A DNA stretch of 64,000 bases, taken from positions 1 through 64,000 of the forward strand of contig SVOH01000005.1 in assembly GCA_015066515.1 (NCBI GenBank), given 5' to 3'. This document shows, piece by piece, positions 27,047-35,677 of the stretch. The notes beneath the pieces are model-generated. The model was not told the origin of the DNA and made no database searches. It worked only from the letters and a program-made list of their open reading frames with translations. The DNA comes from Oscillospiraceae bacterium (GTDB lineage Bacteria > Bacillota > Clostridia > Oscillospirales > Acutalibacteraceae). Both the position numbers and the translations under genes were made by a program. Every line of letters begins with the position of its first letter. The first letter of the stretch is position 1.

Positions 27047-28450
27047 TTAATTTATAACAGTTCCGTAAAGCGTGTTGTTTTTGTACTCGTCAACACGCAC
27101 GGTAACAAAATTACCAAACATATCGGGTGTACCGCTAAAGGTAACACTCGAATAGTATTCGCTTTTTCCCGAATATAATCCGTCGCCTAAATATTCTTCG
27201 CAAAGAATTCGCATCTTTTTGCCAATAAGAGAATTGTTAAGCTGCTCAGATATTTCGTCTTGTGCTATCAGCAGTTCGTTAAACCATCTGCCCTTTTCTT
27301 CACGAGTTATGGGGTCGGGCATTATAGCTGCCGGTGTACCCTCACGTGGAGAATAGATAAAAGTAAAGAGTGACGTAAACTTAACCTCTTTTACAAGTGA
27401 AAGCGTTTCGCAAAAGTCCTCATAGGTTTCACCTGGAAAGCCTACTATAATATCACTTGTAAACTCAACGTCGGGCATACGAGAGCGCGCCGCTTTTATA
27501 AGTCGCAAATAGCCCTCTCGGTCATAGCGACGATTCATTTGTTTTAAAATTTTACTGCTACCGCTTTGAAACGGCAGATGAATATGTCGCTCTACCTTTT
27601 TACAGTCGCGTATAGTATCAAGTAATTCCTCGGTGCAATCCTTGGGGTGCGAGGTCATAAAGCGTATTCTAAAATCGCCCTCGATATCGTTTATCATTCG
27701 AAGCAGTTTAGCAAAATTAATGCCGTGACTCTCGCCCAACCCATAAGAATTTACGTTTTGACCGAGGAGCATTATTTCTTTAAATCCGCTTTGTACCATC
27801 TCGGTTGCTTCTTTTATGATTTCTTCCGGCGCGCGTGAACGCTCACGACCGCGAACGTAAGGCACTATACAGTAGGTGCAAAAATTATTGCAGCCATACA
27901 TTATGGGCAGCCAACCTTTAAGCGTTCCGTCACGACAAACGGGTATATTCTCTACAATTTCTTTATTGTCAAGGCCTAATTCATATACACGCTTAGTAGT
28001 CATTCTGCGATAGATAAATTCGGGCAAGCGGTGGTATTGCTGTGTGCCGAACACAATATCAACGTAAGGATAACTTTTATAAAACTTGTCCGCAACCGAT
28101 TGCTGCTGCGCCATACAGCCGCAAACAGCCACTATCAAATTTTTGTTTTGTTGCTTTAATTTTTTTGTTGCGCCCACGTTGCCGTAAACACGGTCCTCAG
28201 CATGTCCGCGAACGGCGCAGGTATTAAAAAGTATAAAATCAGCTTCTTCAATATTTTCGGTAAGACTGTAGCCGCAAAGACAAAGCATACCCTTAATTCT
28301 TTCGGAATCGCTCACATTTTGCTGACAGCCAAAGGTTACAATATGCGCCTTTGGATTTACTACCTCACGCTCTGTAAGTAGCGCTTTCACACGAGCGGCA
28401 TAACCGCATTGCTCGGGCAAATAAGAATTTGTTTTTATATCAAAATTCAC
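27047..28450 (-). CDS. miaB: tRNA-2-methylthio-N6-dimethylallyladenosine synthase
   Basis: 467-residue radical-SAM methylthiotransferase. The N-terminal UPF0004 domain binds one [4Fe-4S] cluster (VTFGCQQNVSDSE near 39, CAVR near 74, VCGCMAQ near 108). The radical-SAM motif is CNNFCTYCIVPYVRGRE near 187, and a TRAM domain ends the protein. It acts on the MiaA product at A37 of tRNA. The start is GTG with AGAGG eight bases upstream. First gene of the long minus-strand run. Confidence 0.96.
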   Translation of the reverse strand: MNFDIKTNSYLPEQCGYAARVKALLTEREVVNPKAHIVTFGCQQNVSDSERIKGMLCLCGYSLTENIEEADFILFNTCAVRGHAEDRVYGNVGATKKLKQQNKNLIVAVCGCMAQQQSVADKFYKSYPYVDIVFGTQQYHRLPEFIYRRMTTKRVYELGLDNKEIVENIPVCRDGTLKGWLPIMYGCNNFCTYCIVPYVRGRERSRAPEEIIKEATEMVQSGFKEIMLLGQNVNSYGLGESHGINFAKLLRMINDIEGDFRIRFMTSHPKDCTEELLDTIRDCKKVERHIHLPFQSGSSKILKQMNRRYDREGYLRLIKAARSRMPDVEFTSDIIVGFPGETYEDFCETLSLVKEVKFTSLFTFIYSPREGTPAAIMPDPITREEKGRWFNELLIAQDEISEQLNNSLIGKKMRILCEEYLGDGLYSGKSEYYSSVTFSGTPDMFGNFVTVRVDEYKNNTLYGTVIN

Positions 28451-28482
28451 CTAAAAAACCTCTGTATTAGATAATCTATAAT

Positions 28483-28511
28483 ATTATACTATAAAACGAT
28501 ATTTAAAGCAA
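28483..28511 (-). promoter_or_regulatory. Predicted promoter of the miaB-led operon
   Basis: Minus strand: TTGCTT at 28511-28506, a 17-base spacer and TATAAT at 28488-28483, about 33 bases before the miaB GTG. It uses the same -35 hexamer and spacing as the suf promoter. Confidence 0.6.
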
Positions 28512-28544
28512 GAAATAAATTATTAATAAATACAAAAAATTCAC

Positions 28545-28573
28545 TTGCAAGATAAAGCATATTTTGATATACT
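28545..28573 (+). promoter_or_regulatory. Predicted promoter of the DUF1846 gene
   Basis: TTGCAA at 28545-28550, a 17-base spacer and TATACT at 28568-28573, about 38 bases before the GTG start. It is divergent from the miaB promoter. Confidence 0.6.
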
Positions 28574-28611
28574 ATTTGTGTATTTTATTTTTCCTTTGAG
28601 GAGGTTTTCTT

Positions 28612-30096
28612 GTGGCAAAAATCGGCTTTGATAATGACAGATATATAGCACTTCAGTCGCAGAATATACGCGATAGAATCGATATGTTTGGCGGTAAGCT
28701 TTATATGGAGTTTGGCGGCAAGCTTTTTGACGATTATCACGCTTCCCGCGTACTACCCGGTTTTCGCCCCGACTCAAAGGTTAAAATGCTTTTAGAGCTT
28801 AAGGACGAAGCAGAAATTGTTATTGTTATTAACGCCGATGCCATAGAAAAAAACAAACGTCGCGGCGATTTGGGTATTACCTATGACCTCGACACACTAC
28901 GTCTTATTGACGCATTCCGCGATATTGGTCTTTTTGTAGGCAGTGTGGTAATCACCTGCTTTACGGGCCAGCCGCTTGCAATAGCGTTTGAAAACCGACT
29001 TAAAGCCTTGGGCATAAAAACCTACCGTCACTACCCTATAAAAGACTATCCGTCAGATATTCCGCTAATTGTTAGTGACGACGGTTTTGGCAAAAACGAT
29101 TATATTGAAACCGAAAGACATCTCGTTGTGGTAACCGCCCCCGGTCCCGGTAGCGGCAAAATGGCAACCTGCCTGTCCCAGCTTTATCAAGATCACAAGC
29201 GCGGTATTAAGGCAGGTTACGCAAAGTTTGAAACCTTCCCTATATGGAACATTCCGCTAAAGCACCCCGTAAACGTGGCTTATGAAGCGGCAACCGCCGA
29301 CCTTAGCGACGTTAATATGATAGATCCGTTTCATCTTGAAGCCTACGGTCAAACCACAGTTAACTACAACCGTGATGTTGAAATTTTCCCCGTGCTTAAT
29401 GCTATAATGGAGCGCATTTTGGGCGAGTCACCTTATAAGAGTCCTACCGATATGGGCGTTAATATGGCGGGTTGCGCCATTAGTAACGATAATATTGTAG
29501 GTGACGCCGCTAAACAGGAAATTATACGCCGCTATTACTCGGCAGCCTGTAACGTAAGACAAGGTCTTGGTGAAAAGAGCGAGGTCACAAAAATCGAGCT
29601 TCTTATGAATCAATTAGGCATCTCCACAAAAGACCGACCGGTAGTTAAAGCGGCACTCGACAAAGCAGAGCTTACGGGTAGTCCCTCCGCTGCAATACAA
29701 TTAGAGGACGGCAAAATCATCACGGGCAAAACCTCGTCACTTTTGGGTGCAAGCTCGGCGATGCTGCTAAACGTGCTCAAAGAGCTTGGTGGCATATCAG
29801 ACGATGTACTTTTGCTATCCCCTAGTGTTATCGAGCCTATTCAGGATATGAAAACAAACGTGCTTGGTAACCACAACCCCAGAATGCATATTGACGAAAT
29901 TTTAATAGCACTCTCCATTTGCGCCGCTACCGACGAAAAGGCAAAAATAGCGCTTGAGCAGGTAGATAAGCTTAAAGGTCTTGAGGTTCATTCAAGCGTA
30001 ATTCTTTCTCGCATTGACGAACAAACCTTTAAAAAGCTTGGTGTAAATCTTACCTGTGAACCAAAATACCAAACAAAAAAACTTTATCATGCATAA
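28612..30096 (+). CDS. DUF1846 family protein
   Basis: 494 residues matching DUF1846 proteins throughout: KIGFDNDRYIALQSQNIRDRI at the N-terminus, VVVTAPGPGSGKMATCLSQLYQDHKRG near residue 178 (a P-loop-like segment), and VNMAGCAISND near 283. The family is widespread in gut Bacillota and other anaerobes. Structures are known, but no firm biochemical function is known to me. The start is GTG with GAGGAGG upstream. It is monocistronic, between its own promoter and terminator. Confidence 0.92.
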   Translation: MAKIGFDNDRYIALQSQNIRDRIDMFGGKLYMEFGGKLFDDYHASRVLPGFRPDSKVKMLLELKDEAEIVIVINADAIEKNKRRGDLGITYDLDTLRLIDAFRDIGLFVGSVVITCFTGQPLAIAFENRLKALGIKTYRHYPIKDYPSDIPLIVSDDGFGKNDYIETERHLVVVTAPGPGSGKMATCLSQLYQDHKRGIKAGYAKFETFPIWNIPLKHPVNVAYEAATADLSDVNMIDPFHLEAYGQTTVNYNRDVEIFPVLNAIMERILGESPYKSPTDMGVNMAGCAISNDNIVGDAAKQEIIRRYYSAACNVRQGLGEKSEVTKIELLMNQLGISTKDRPVVKAALDKAELTGSPSAAIQLEDGKIITGKTSSLLGASSAMLLNVLKELGGISDDVLLLSPSVIEPIQDMKTNVLGNHNPRMHIDEILIALSICAATDEKAKIALEQVDKLKGLEVHSSVILSRIDEQTFKKLGVNLTCEPKYQTKKLYHA

Positions 30097-30100
30097 ATTT

Positions 30101-30126
30101 AACGAGGCACTTTACAGTGCCTCGTT
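30101..30126. terminator. Bidirectional rho-independent terminator
   Basis: An 11-bp stem (30101-30111 with 30116-30126), a TTAC loop and a downstream T-run. It ends the DUF1846 gene and, on the other strand, the zinc-ribbon gene that stops at 30139. Confidence 0.88.
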
Positions 30127-30138
30127 TTTCCTTTTTAG

Positions 30139-30537
30139 TTAATTTTTTATATCTGTTTCGTTTAATTTCTTGTAACAAATATGACAGTACTCTTTGTCGT
30201 GTGAAACATCGGCACCGCATACTGAACAAAATTTTTCGTTTCCTTGTTCTATGATATCGTCATTAGATGTATCAGCACCGCACTTACTACAAAATTTACT
30301 GTTATCTAAAAGCCTTTGTCCGCATTCTTTACAAAAGCGCGTGCTTTGCATAGTAGTTTTTGAGCGTGGGCTTGCCTTATGTTCGTCCCAAAACTTGCAG
30401 AGTCTTCGCGCTGGGAAAAATACTAATAACCACAAAATTACCGTTGGTATACCGCCCAGTATTACACCATTTTCTTTCAAAGCTGTTGTTATTAAAGCGA
30501 TAACAAAGTAGCATACTATCCAAATCAATACTTTCAT
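30139..30537 (-). CDS. Two-TM protein with paired zinc ribbons
   Basis: 132 residues: two N-terminal membrane segments (about 3-21 and 24-42) followed by two CxxC...CxxC zinc ribbons (FCKECG...FCSKCG and FCSVCG...YCHICY). The longer frame to 30579 would overlap the upstream gene; an AAAGGGG ribosome-binding site 7-8 bases before the ATG at 30537 fixes the start. It is adjacent to and cotranscribed with a secreted-domain protein that also ends in a zinc ribbon, so they may work together. Function unknown. Confidence 0.7.
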   Translation of the reverse strand: MKVLIWIVCYFVIALITTALKENGVILGGIPTVILWLLVFFPARRLCKFWDEHKASPRSKTTMQSTRFCKECGQRLLDNSKFCSKCGADTSNDDIIEQGNEKFCSVCGADVSHDKEYCHICYKKLNETDIKN

Positions 30538-30539
30538 AG

Positions 30540-31943
30540 TTATTCCCCTTTTTCTACCTTTGTACCGCACATATGACAAAAATCGCTATCTACTGGCAAT
30601 TGTTGTCCACATTTCATACAATGTTTTACTGCCTGTGAAGTTTTACCATTTTTCTTTTTAAAAATAAAGAAAACCACTATTATTAATAACACAATCAACA
30701 GTATTAATACCACTATAATAAGGCTGTTCACACTTTGATTATCTATTTTGTTGCCGGTATAGGATAATTTATTTTCATTTTCATTTTCATCTTCGCCTTC
30801 GTCATCATAAACCGTGGTTGTCTGACTAGTCGGGTATTTTACACTTCTGACAAGTTCTTCAAAATCAGAATATAGCTTGTGGTCCTCTTTTCCATTAAAC
30901 TGGAATGCATACATCCAACCGTTATCCACACACAATAATTGTGTCATTGTAATATCAAGTGATAGCCCGTACACCTCTTTATCAGCAGTACGCGTACACT
31001 TATAATATTCTACACCATTGTACATCAATAAGGATATATCGTCCTCTGTGGTACTAAACATTTCCGCTATATCCGCTTTGGTAAATATAGAATTATCGAC
31101 GTCTGCTCTTGATAAACCGATTTTTTCAGATGGGGACAGTTCCGCCCAAGCATCCACAGCGGCAAATATAATTGTGCAGCCGTCTTCTTTAGTAGAAACA
31201 AATTTAGCGCTTAGATATTCCCTATCTTCAGTAAATTCGTCTTGTTTCCAGTTGGCCGGAACAGTAAACTTTATACCAATATCACTATCGGTATATACGA
31301 ATGAGTCGGTATCTTCGCCCTCTGATACAACGGGTGACGCCGTATCATATTCAACACTATCTACAACCGTTTTCATAACCGATTCTTGTCTTGAATTGAT
31401 ACTACCTTCATATGATTGAAGTGTAAAATTCATTGCAGTGTTGTCGCGCACGGTATAATACTGCAGACCATATCTGAAATTGGCTGAATCAGACCAATAT
31501 ATTCTTAAAAATTTTGCTTGAGAATGGTGATATATATCGTATTTAATCACACTTATACCAAGCTTTTCCATTTCATTTATAGTAGTTGTCGCCAAAGTAT
31601 TAAGTAATGTATCACTCAAAAGAGAAAAATCACTTATTATGTTTTCTTGGCAGGTAAAAACAATCTCTTCACTATGCGAATCGGAGACAGCATCCAGATA
31701 AATACTACCCGATTTCATATTGCTCATAAACGCAGAATATGACAAACCTAACCTTGTAAAAATTTCAGCGTTGCTCGGTGTATTTCTTGTAATAACGGTA
31801 TAAGTCGCGGGAATGGTTACTTCCAATTTTGCCTCTTCAATACGATATCTACCGTTTGCCGCAGAAGCTGTTGTCGGCAAAAAAGCAGACAAAATCACAG
31901 CTATTGACAATAAAAATATAATTAGGCGTTTGATTTTTTTCAT
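30540..31943 (-). CDS. Extracytoplasmic protein with C-terminal TM and cytosolic zinc ribbon
   Basis: 467 residues: a signal peptide (cleavage near ASA-A at about 28), two related extracytoplasmic domains (about 30-200 and 215-370; each has an I/L-x-x-T-[IV]-P-A opening), an acidic linker, a membrane segment at about 407-428, and a cytosolic zinc ribbon (C442, C445, C456, C459). This outside-domain, TM, inside-ribbon layout suggests sensing or scaffolding across the membrane; that is inference. It lies 17 bases downstream of the MGMT-type gene and 2 bases upstream of the two-TM zinc-ribbon gene. Confidence 0.75.
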   Translation of the reverse strand: MKKIKRLIIFLLSIAVILSAFLPTTASAANGRYRIEEAKLEVTIPATYTVITRNTPSNAEIFTRLGLSYSAFMSNMKSGSIYLDAVSDSHSEEIVFTCQENIISDFSLLSDTLLNTLATTTINEMEKLGISVIKYDIYHHSQAKFLRIYWSDSANFRYGLQYYTVRDNTAMNFTLQSYEGSINSRQESVMKTVVDSVEYDTASPVVSEGEDTDSFVYTDSDIGIKFTVPANWKQDEFTEDREYLSAKFVSTKEDGCTIIFAAVDAWAELSPSEKIGLSRADVDNSIFTKADIAEMFSTTEDDISLLMYNGVEYYKCTRTADKEVYGLSLDITMTQLLCVDNGWMYAFQFNGKEDHKLYSDFEELVRSVKYPTSQTTTVYDDEGEDENENENKLSYTGNKIDNQSVNSLIIVVLILLIVLLIIVVFFIFKKKNGKTSQAVKHCMKCGQQLPVDSDFCHMCGTKVEKGE

Positions 31944-31960
31944 CCTTTATAACCCCTTTT

Positions 31961-32284
31961 TTATAACTTACTACTTTGCCATCCGTACCTGTTTAAATCA
32001 ATATGCCCGTCAGTTTCAAAAACAACGCCTTCTCTTTCGAGCATTTGGCGTTGTATGTCGCCGCCGCCAAAAGCAAAACTGTCTGCCACCTTGCCTTCGC
32101 GGTTTACAACGCGGTGGCAGGGTATTACACCGGGTGCGGGATTGTTGTGTAGCGCATAGCCCACTACTCTTGCCCAACGCGGATTGCCGGCTACGCGGGC
32201 TATTTGCCCGTAGGTAGCAACCTTGCCTTTAGGTATCTGACAAACCACATCGTATATCCTTTTAAAGACGCTCAAAGCATACAC
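31961..32284 (-). CDS. MGMT-family DNA-binding protein (short O6-alkylguanine transferase)
   Basis: 107 residues containing only the DNA-binding/active-site half of Ogt: KGKVATYGQIARVAGNPRWARVVGYAL and the active-site VIPCHRVVNREG. The PCHRV cysteine is kept, unlike alkyltransferase-like proteins where Trp replaces it, so it could still accept alkyl groups, although the N-terminal domain of full-length Ogt is missing. The start is GTG immediately after the citrate synthase TAG, with only a weak ribosome-binding site; translation is probably coupled. Confidence 0.85.
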   Translation of the reverse strand: MYALSVFKRIYDVVCQIPKGKVATYGQIARVAGNPRWARVVGYALHNNPAPGVIPCHRVVNREGKVADSFAFGGGDIQRQMLEREGVVFETDGHIDLNRYGWQSSKL

Positions 32285-33640
32285 CTATCTTTCATTAATC
32301 GGTATATATTTTACCTCGTCTTTAACGTTTATATACGCAGGACGGATGATTTTGCCCGCGTTTTGTATCTCTTCTATACGGTGAGCCGACCAACCCGCAA
32401 TACGAGCCACAGCAAATAGCGGTGTATAAAGCTCATTCGGCAGACCCAACATTCTATATACCATTCCCGAATAAAAGTCAACGTTTGCACTAACGCCCTT
32501 ATATATCTTGCGCTTTTCGGCAATAATTTCGGGTGCCATTTTCTCTACCGTGCGGTAAAGACGGTACTCGTCCATCATACCTTTTTCTTCAGACAGTTTT
32601 TTTGCGTACTCACGCAAAATCTCGGCACGAGGATCAGATAGCGAATAAACCGCATGACCCATACCATAGATAAGTCCTGCGTTATCAAATGCTTTTTTAT
32701 CAAGCAAATTCTCAAGATAACCTCTTATTTGCGTTTCGTTGGTAATATCTATGTTTGCCTTCATATCGTCAAACATCTGCACAACCTTAATATTTGCGCC
32801 GCCGTGACGAGGTCCTTTAAGCGAACCGAGAGCTGCCGAAACTGCGGCATAGGTATCGGTGCCCGAAGATGTTACAACGTGGGTTGTAAAGGTGGAATTG
32901 TTACCGCCGCCATGTTCAGCATGAAGCACGAGCGCTAAGTCGAGCAGTTTTGCCTCGGTTTCAGTAAAGCAACCATCCTCACGCAAAATGTAGAGCAAAT
33001 TTTCTGCCGTATTATATTCTTTTTTAGGGTAATGTATAAACAAGCTTTCGCCCTTGTGATAATGCTGATAAGAATGGTATGCATAAACTGCCAACAGCGG
33101 AAACTGCGCTATAAGCTGCAGGCACTGACGCATTACATTTGGCACAGAAATATCGTCGGGGTTTTCGTCATAGCTGTAAAGCGCCAACACACAGCGCGAA
33201 AGTATATTCATCATATCTTTACTTGGTGCTTTAAGTATCATATCACGCACAAATGATGGCGGTAGTGAACGATAATTTGAAAGCTGCTCACAAAATTCTA
33301 AAAGCTCACTTTGGGTAGGCAAATTACCTGACAGCAGCAAATACACTGCCTCTTCAAAGCCCGGCTGACCGCCCTCTGAAAAGCCTTTTACCAAATCAAA
33401 AATATTTATACCGCGATAATAAAGCTCGCCGCGGCACATAACCTCGTTACCGTTTTCGTCAATTTTACGTGAGTTTATGCAAGAAACTTCGGTAAGACCC
33501 GATACTACACCCTTACCATCAAGGTCGCGCAGTCCGCGTTTTACATTGTGTTTCATATACATATCATATTGAATATTGTTACTGCTGCATGATTTTTCTG
33601 CAAGCTTTTTTATGTATGGGGTAATTTCTGAATAGTTCAT
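32285..33640 (-). CDS. Citrate synthase family protein
   Basis: 451 residues of the citrate/2-methylcitrate synthase family with an N-terminal extension typical of Clostridia. The catalytic triad regions are visible: LVLHAEHGGGNNSTFT near 235-250, YGMGHAVYSLSDPR near 330, and ANVDFYSGMVYRMLG near 385. It condenses acetyl-CoA with oxaloacetate, probably to make glutamate precursors in an anaerobe. The frame runs on to a TTG at 33655, but AAAGGA lies between that codon and the ATG at 33640, which is the start. Confidence 0.93.
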   Translation of the reverse strand: MNYSEITPYIKKLAEKSCSSNNIQYDMYMKHNVKRGLRDLDGKGVVSGLTEVSCINSRKIDENGNEVMCRGELYYRGINIFDLVKGFSEGGQPGFEEAVYLLLSGNLPTQSELLEFCEQLSNYRSLPPSFVRDMILKAPSKDMMNILSRCVLALYSYDENPDDISVPNVMRQCLQLIAQFPLLAVYAYHSYQHYHKGESLFIHYPKKEYNTAENLLYILREDGCFTETEAKLLDLALVLHAEHGGGNNSTFTTHVVTSSGTDTYAAVSAALGSLKGPRHGGANIKVVQMFDDMKANIDITNETQIRGYLENLLDKKAFDNAGLIYGMGHAVYSLSDPRAEILREYAKKLSEEKGMMDEYRLYRTVEKMAPEIIAEKRKIYKGVSANVDFYSGMVYRMLGLPNELYTPLFAVARIAGWSAHRIEEIQNAGKIIRPAYINVKDEVKYIPINER

Positions 33641-33668
33641 TTTTATTCCTTTCAAATTGCTTTTAGTT

Positions 33669-33697
33669 ATTTTAGCATAAATTCAAAAAACTGTCAA
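33669..33697 (-). promoter_or_regulatory. Predicted promoter of the citrate synthase operon
   Basis: Minus strand: a perfect TTGACA at 33697-33692, a 17-base spacer and TAAAAT at 33674-33669. The -35 is embedded in the 3' arm of the preceding gene's terminator. Confidence 0.7.
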
Positions 33698-33722
33698 TTT
33701 TGCAACGCAAAATTAACAGTTT
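33688..33722 (-). terminator. Terminator of the permease gene
   Basis: A 16-bp stem with one mismatch (33707-33722 with 33688-33703), a 3-base loop and a run of six T on the minus strand. It contains the permease stop codon in one arm and the citrate synthase -35 in the other. Confidence 0.8.
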
Positions 33723-34876
33723 CTTAAAATAAACATAAAAGCGATTAAAATTAAAAGTATGCCAAAATTAAATGCGGTGAATTTTTTTATGTAACCAAAT
33801 GTACCGTCGGGGTTATGCTTGGTATATTCACGGAACGTAATCAAGCTTGCAAGCGACGCAATAAGTGTGCCCGCGCCGCCAATGTTTACGCCAACAAGCA
33901 AATCGGCATAGTTACCCGTAAACTGTGAAAGCAGTATTGCTGAAGGCACATTGCTGATAACCTGACAAGACGCCACACTAAATAGCATTGTATCTTTTTC
34001 TAAAAAGTGCGAAAACACATTTTGTACGGTATTAATCCGAGCCATATTACCTGCAAATATAAAGAAAAACACAAAGGTGAGCAGCAGCGGATAATCCACC
34101 TTTTTAAGCGCCGATTTGTCTGCAAACAGCAAAACTGCGGTTATTGCAATAACGCCGATATAATACGGTATTGTTCTAAATACTATCGCAATACTAAGCA
34201 CAAAAAGCGCAAGATAAAGCACAGTTTTTCCTATTGGCAATTTAACCGTTTCACCCTTTATTTCAAGCGGTTCGGGCTTTACAAACACAATACAACAAAG
34301 GGTAATCAAAATTATAGACACTATAAACGGTGGTGCCATAATAGACATAAATTCACCGTTTGGAATATTGAATTTAGTGTATAAATAAAGGTTTTGCGGG
34401 TTACCAAAGGGTGTTAACATTCCACCTAAATTAGCTGCTATATTTTGCATAATAAAGGTAAATGCCATATACTTTTGCTTGCACGTACTGCTTAAAACAA
34501 AGTAACCGAGCGGCAAAAATGTTAGTAGCGCCATATCGTTAGCAATAAGCATAGAGCCTATAAAAGTAATATACACAAGTGCCAGCACACAAAGTCGTAT
34601 GTTTTTAAAAAGCTCTACAATTTTTTGCGCCAGCGTATAGAAAAACCTAATGTTTTTAAGCGCGCACACAACTGCCAAAACGCTATAAAGGCAAGAAATT
34701 GTTTTAAGGTCAATATAACCTAAATATTCACGGTCAACAGGAACTATAACACTTGTAACAACTGCCGCCATAAGCGCTATACACATAACAGCATTACTTT
34801 TTACAAACCGTATTACCTTCGGCAAAAAATTTATTTGCGGCAAATGCAATTTTTGTGATATTACTCTTGTGCTCAA
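33713..34876 (-). CDS. SLC13/ArsB ion-transporter-superfamily permease
   Basis: 387 residues with about ten membrane segments and the paired family motifs GGMLTPFGNPQNLYLY near residue 152 and CQVISNVPSAILLSQF near 300. These are re-entrant-loop signatures of the citrate/anion/arsenite transporter superfamily. Being next to citrate synthase hints at a di- or tricarboxylate substrate, but separate promoters weaken that link. The start is TTG with AAAGGGG about nine bases upstream. Confidence 0.83.
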   Translation of the reverse strand: MSTRVISQKLHLPQINFLPKVIRFVKSNAVMCIALMAAVVTSVIVPVDREYLGYIDLKTISCLYSVLAVVCALKNIRFFYTLAQKIVELFKNIRLCVLALVYITFIGSMLIANDMALLTFLPLGYFVLSSTCKQKYMAFTFIMQNIAANLGGMLTPFGNPQNLYLYTKFNIPNGEFMSIMAPPFIVSIILITLCCIVFVKPEPLEIKGETVKLPIGKTVLYLALFVLSIAIVFRTIPYYIGVIAITAVLLFADKSALKKVDYPLLLTFVFFFIFAGNMARINTVQNVFSHFLEKDTMLFSVASCQVISNVPSAILLSQFTGNYADLLVGVNIGGAGTLIASLASLITFREYTKHNPDGTFGYIKKFTAFNFGILLILIAFMFILRNC

Positions 34877-34921
34877 GCCCCGTCACCCCTTTACAGCATA
34901 TTTTGGCGCAAAACCTTGACA

Positions 34922-34950
34922 ATTCTACTGCAAGAGTGCAAAAAAGTCAA
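34922..34950 (-). promoter_or_regulatory. Predicted promoter of the permease gene
   Basis: Minus strand: TTGACT at 34950-34945, a 17-base spacer and TAGAAT at 34927-34922, about 45 bases before the TTG start. Confidence 0.55.
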
Positions 34951-34966
34951 TTATTTTATTGCACAA

Positions 34967-35004
34967 AAAAGCACTGTACGTCACATAAGATATACAGTGC
35001 TTTT
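34967..35004. terminator. Rho-independent terminator after gtrA
   Basis: A perfect 12-bp stem (34967-34978 with 34993-35004) around a 14-base loop, with a T-rich flank on the minus strand. It lies just past the gtrA stop. Confidence 0.8.
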
Positions 35005-35017
35005 ACACATAATGTTT

Positions 35018-35431
35018 TTATTCTTTTTTGGCAGTATCTATAGTCTTGCCGAAAACGAAAAATCGCTGATACAAATATTCGCTTGCAAAATTGATAAGCA
35101 TTGTACCTATTTCGACTATATATGCATTTACAAGCAAGTCCTCGGTAAACACCTTGGTCCACCAGGTAGAAAGCGGTGTGAACACCACGTAAAACAGTAA
35201 AGTCTTTATCATTGCTACAGGTATATTGCCTGCGGATTGAAAGGTAAATTTGCGATTTAATGTAAAGTTCCAAAGAACCGATAATATAAGTGAAATAAGA
35301 TATGAAATCCAATATTTTAATTCTAACAATTCATTAAGCAGTGCGAAGCTTCCCATTTGAATAACGGCGGCGCTTACCGAACATAAGGTGAATTTTATAG
35401 TACGGAAAATCTCTTTTTTATTATCAGCCAT
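35018..35431 (-). CDS. GtrA-family membrane protein
   Basis: 137 residues with four membrane segments and the GtrA motif (SYLISLILSVLWNFTLNRKFTF near 40-62; ASEYLYQRFFVF near the end). GtrA-like proteins are thought to flip lipid-linked sugars or otherwise help polysaccharide modification. An ATG three codons earlier (35440) directly abuts the GGGG ribosome-binding site; the ATG at 35431 has nine-base spacing and is the better start. No glycosyltransferase partner is adjacent. Confidence 0.87.
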   Translation of the reverse strand: MADNKKEIFRTIKFTLCSVSAAVIQMGSFALLNELLELKYWISYLISLILSVLWNFTLNRKFTFQSAGNIPVAMIKTLLFYVVFTPLSTWWTKVFTEDLLVNAYIVEIGTMLINFASEYLYQRFFVFGKTIDTAKKE

Positions 35432-35452
35432 ATTTTTCATCCCCTTTTTTAA

Positions 35453-35481
35453 ATTATATCATAAATTTTAAAAAATTTCAA
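35453..35481 (-). promoter_or_regulatory. Predicted promoter of gtrA
   Basis: Minus strand: TTGAAA at 35481-35476, a 17-base spacer and TATAAT at 35458-35453 with an extended -10 TGA. The predicted start site is about 15 bases from the ATG at 35431, which also favours that start over 35440. Confidence 0.65.
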
Positions 35482-35623
35482 TCTTGTTCAACTAATCAAG
35501 ATAAGATACAATTAAATAGAAATCAAAAAAAGATTTTGTTATAGTATTTGATAATCTTAATAATTGTAGTAAAAGTGAAAGATTTTTAATTATAGCAAAA
35601 ACCATTGAGGCATAACAACAAAA

Positions 35624-35677
35624 ATGCAAATATAATTGAGGTGTGGAAGATTTTCAGCACCTCAATTATATTTGCAT
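35624..35677 (-). terminator. Terminator of the XRE regulator gene
   Basis: A perfect 20-bp stem (35624-35643 with 35658-35677) and a 14-base loop, followed on the minus strand by TTTTTG. It includes the last codons of the regulator. The region 35482-35623 to its left is A/T-rich and shows nothing else. Confidence 0.8.
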
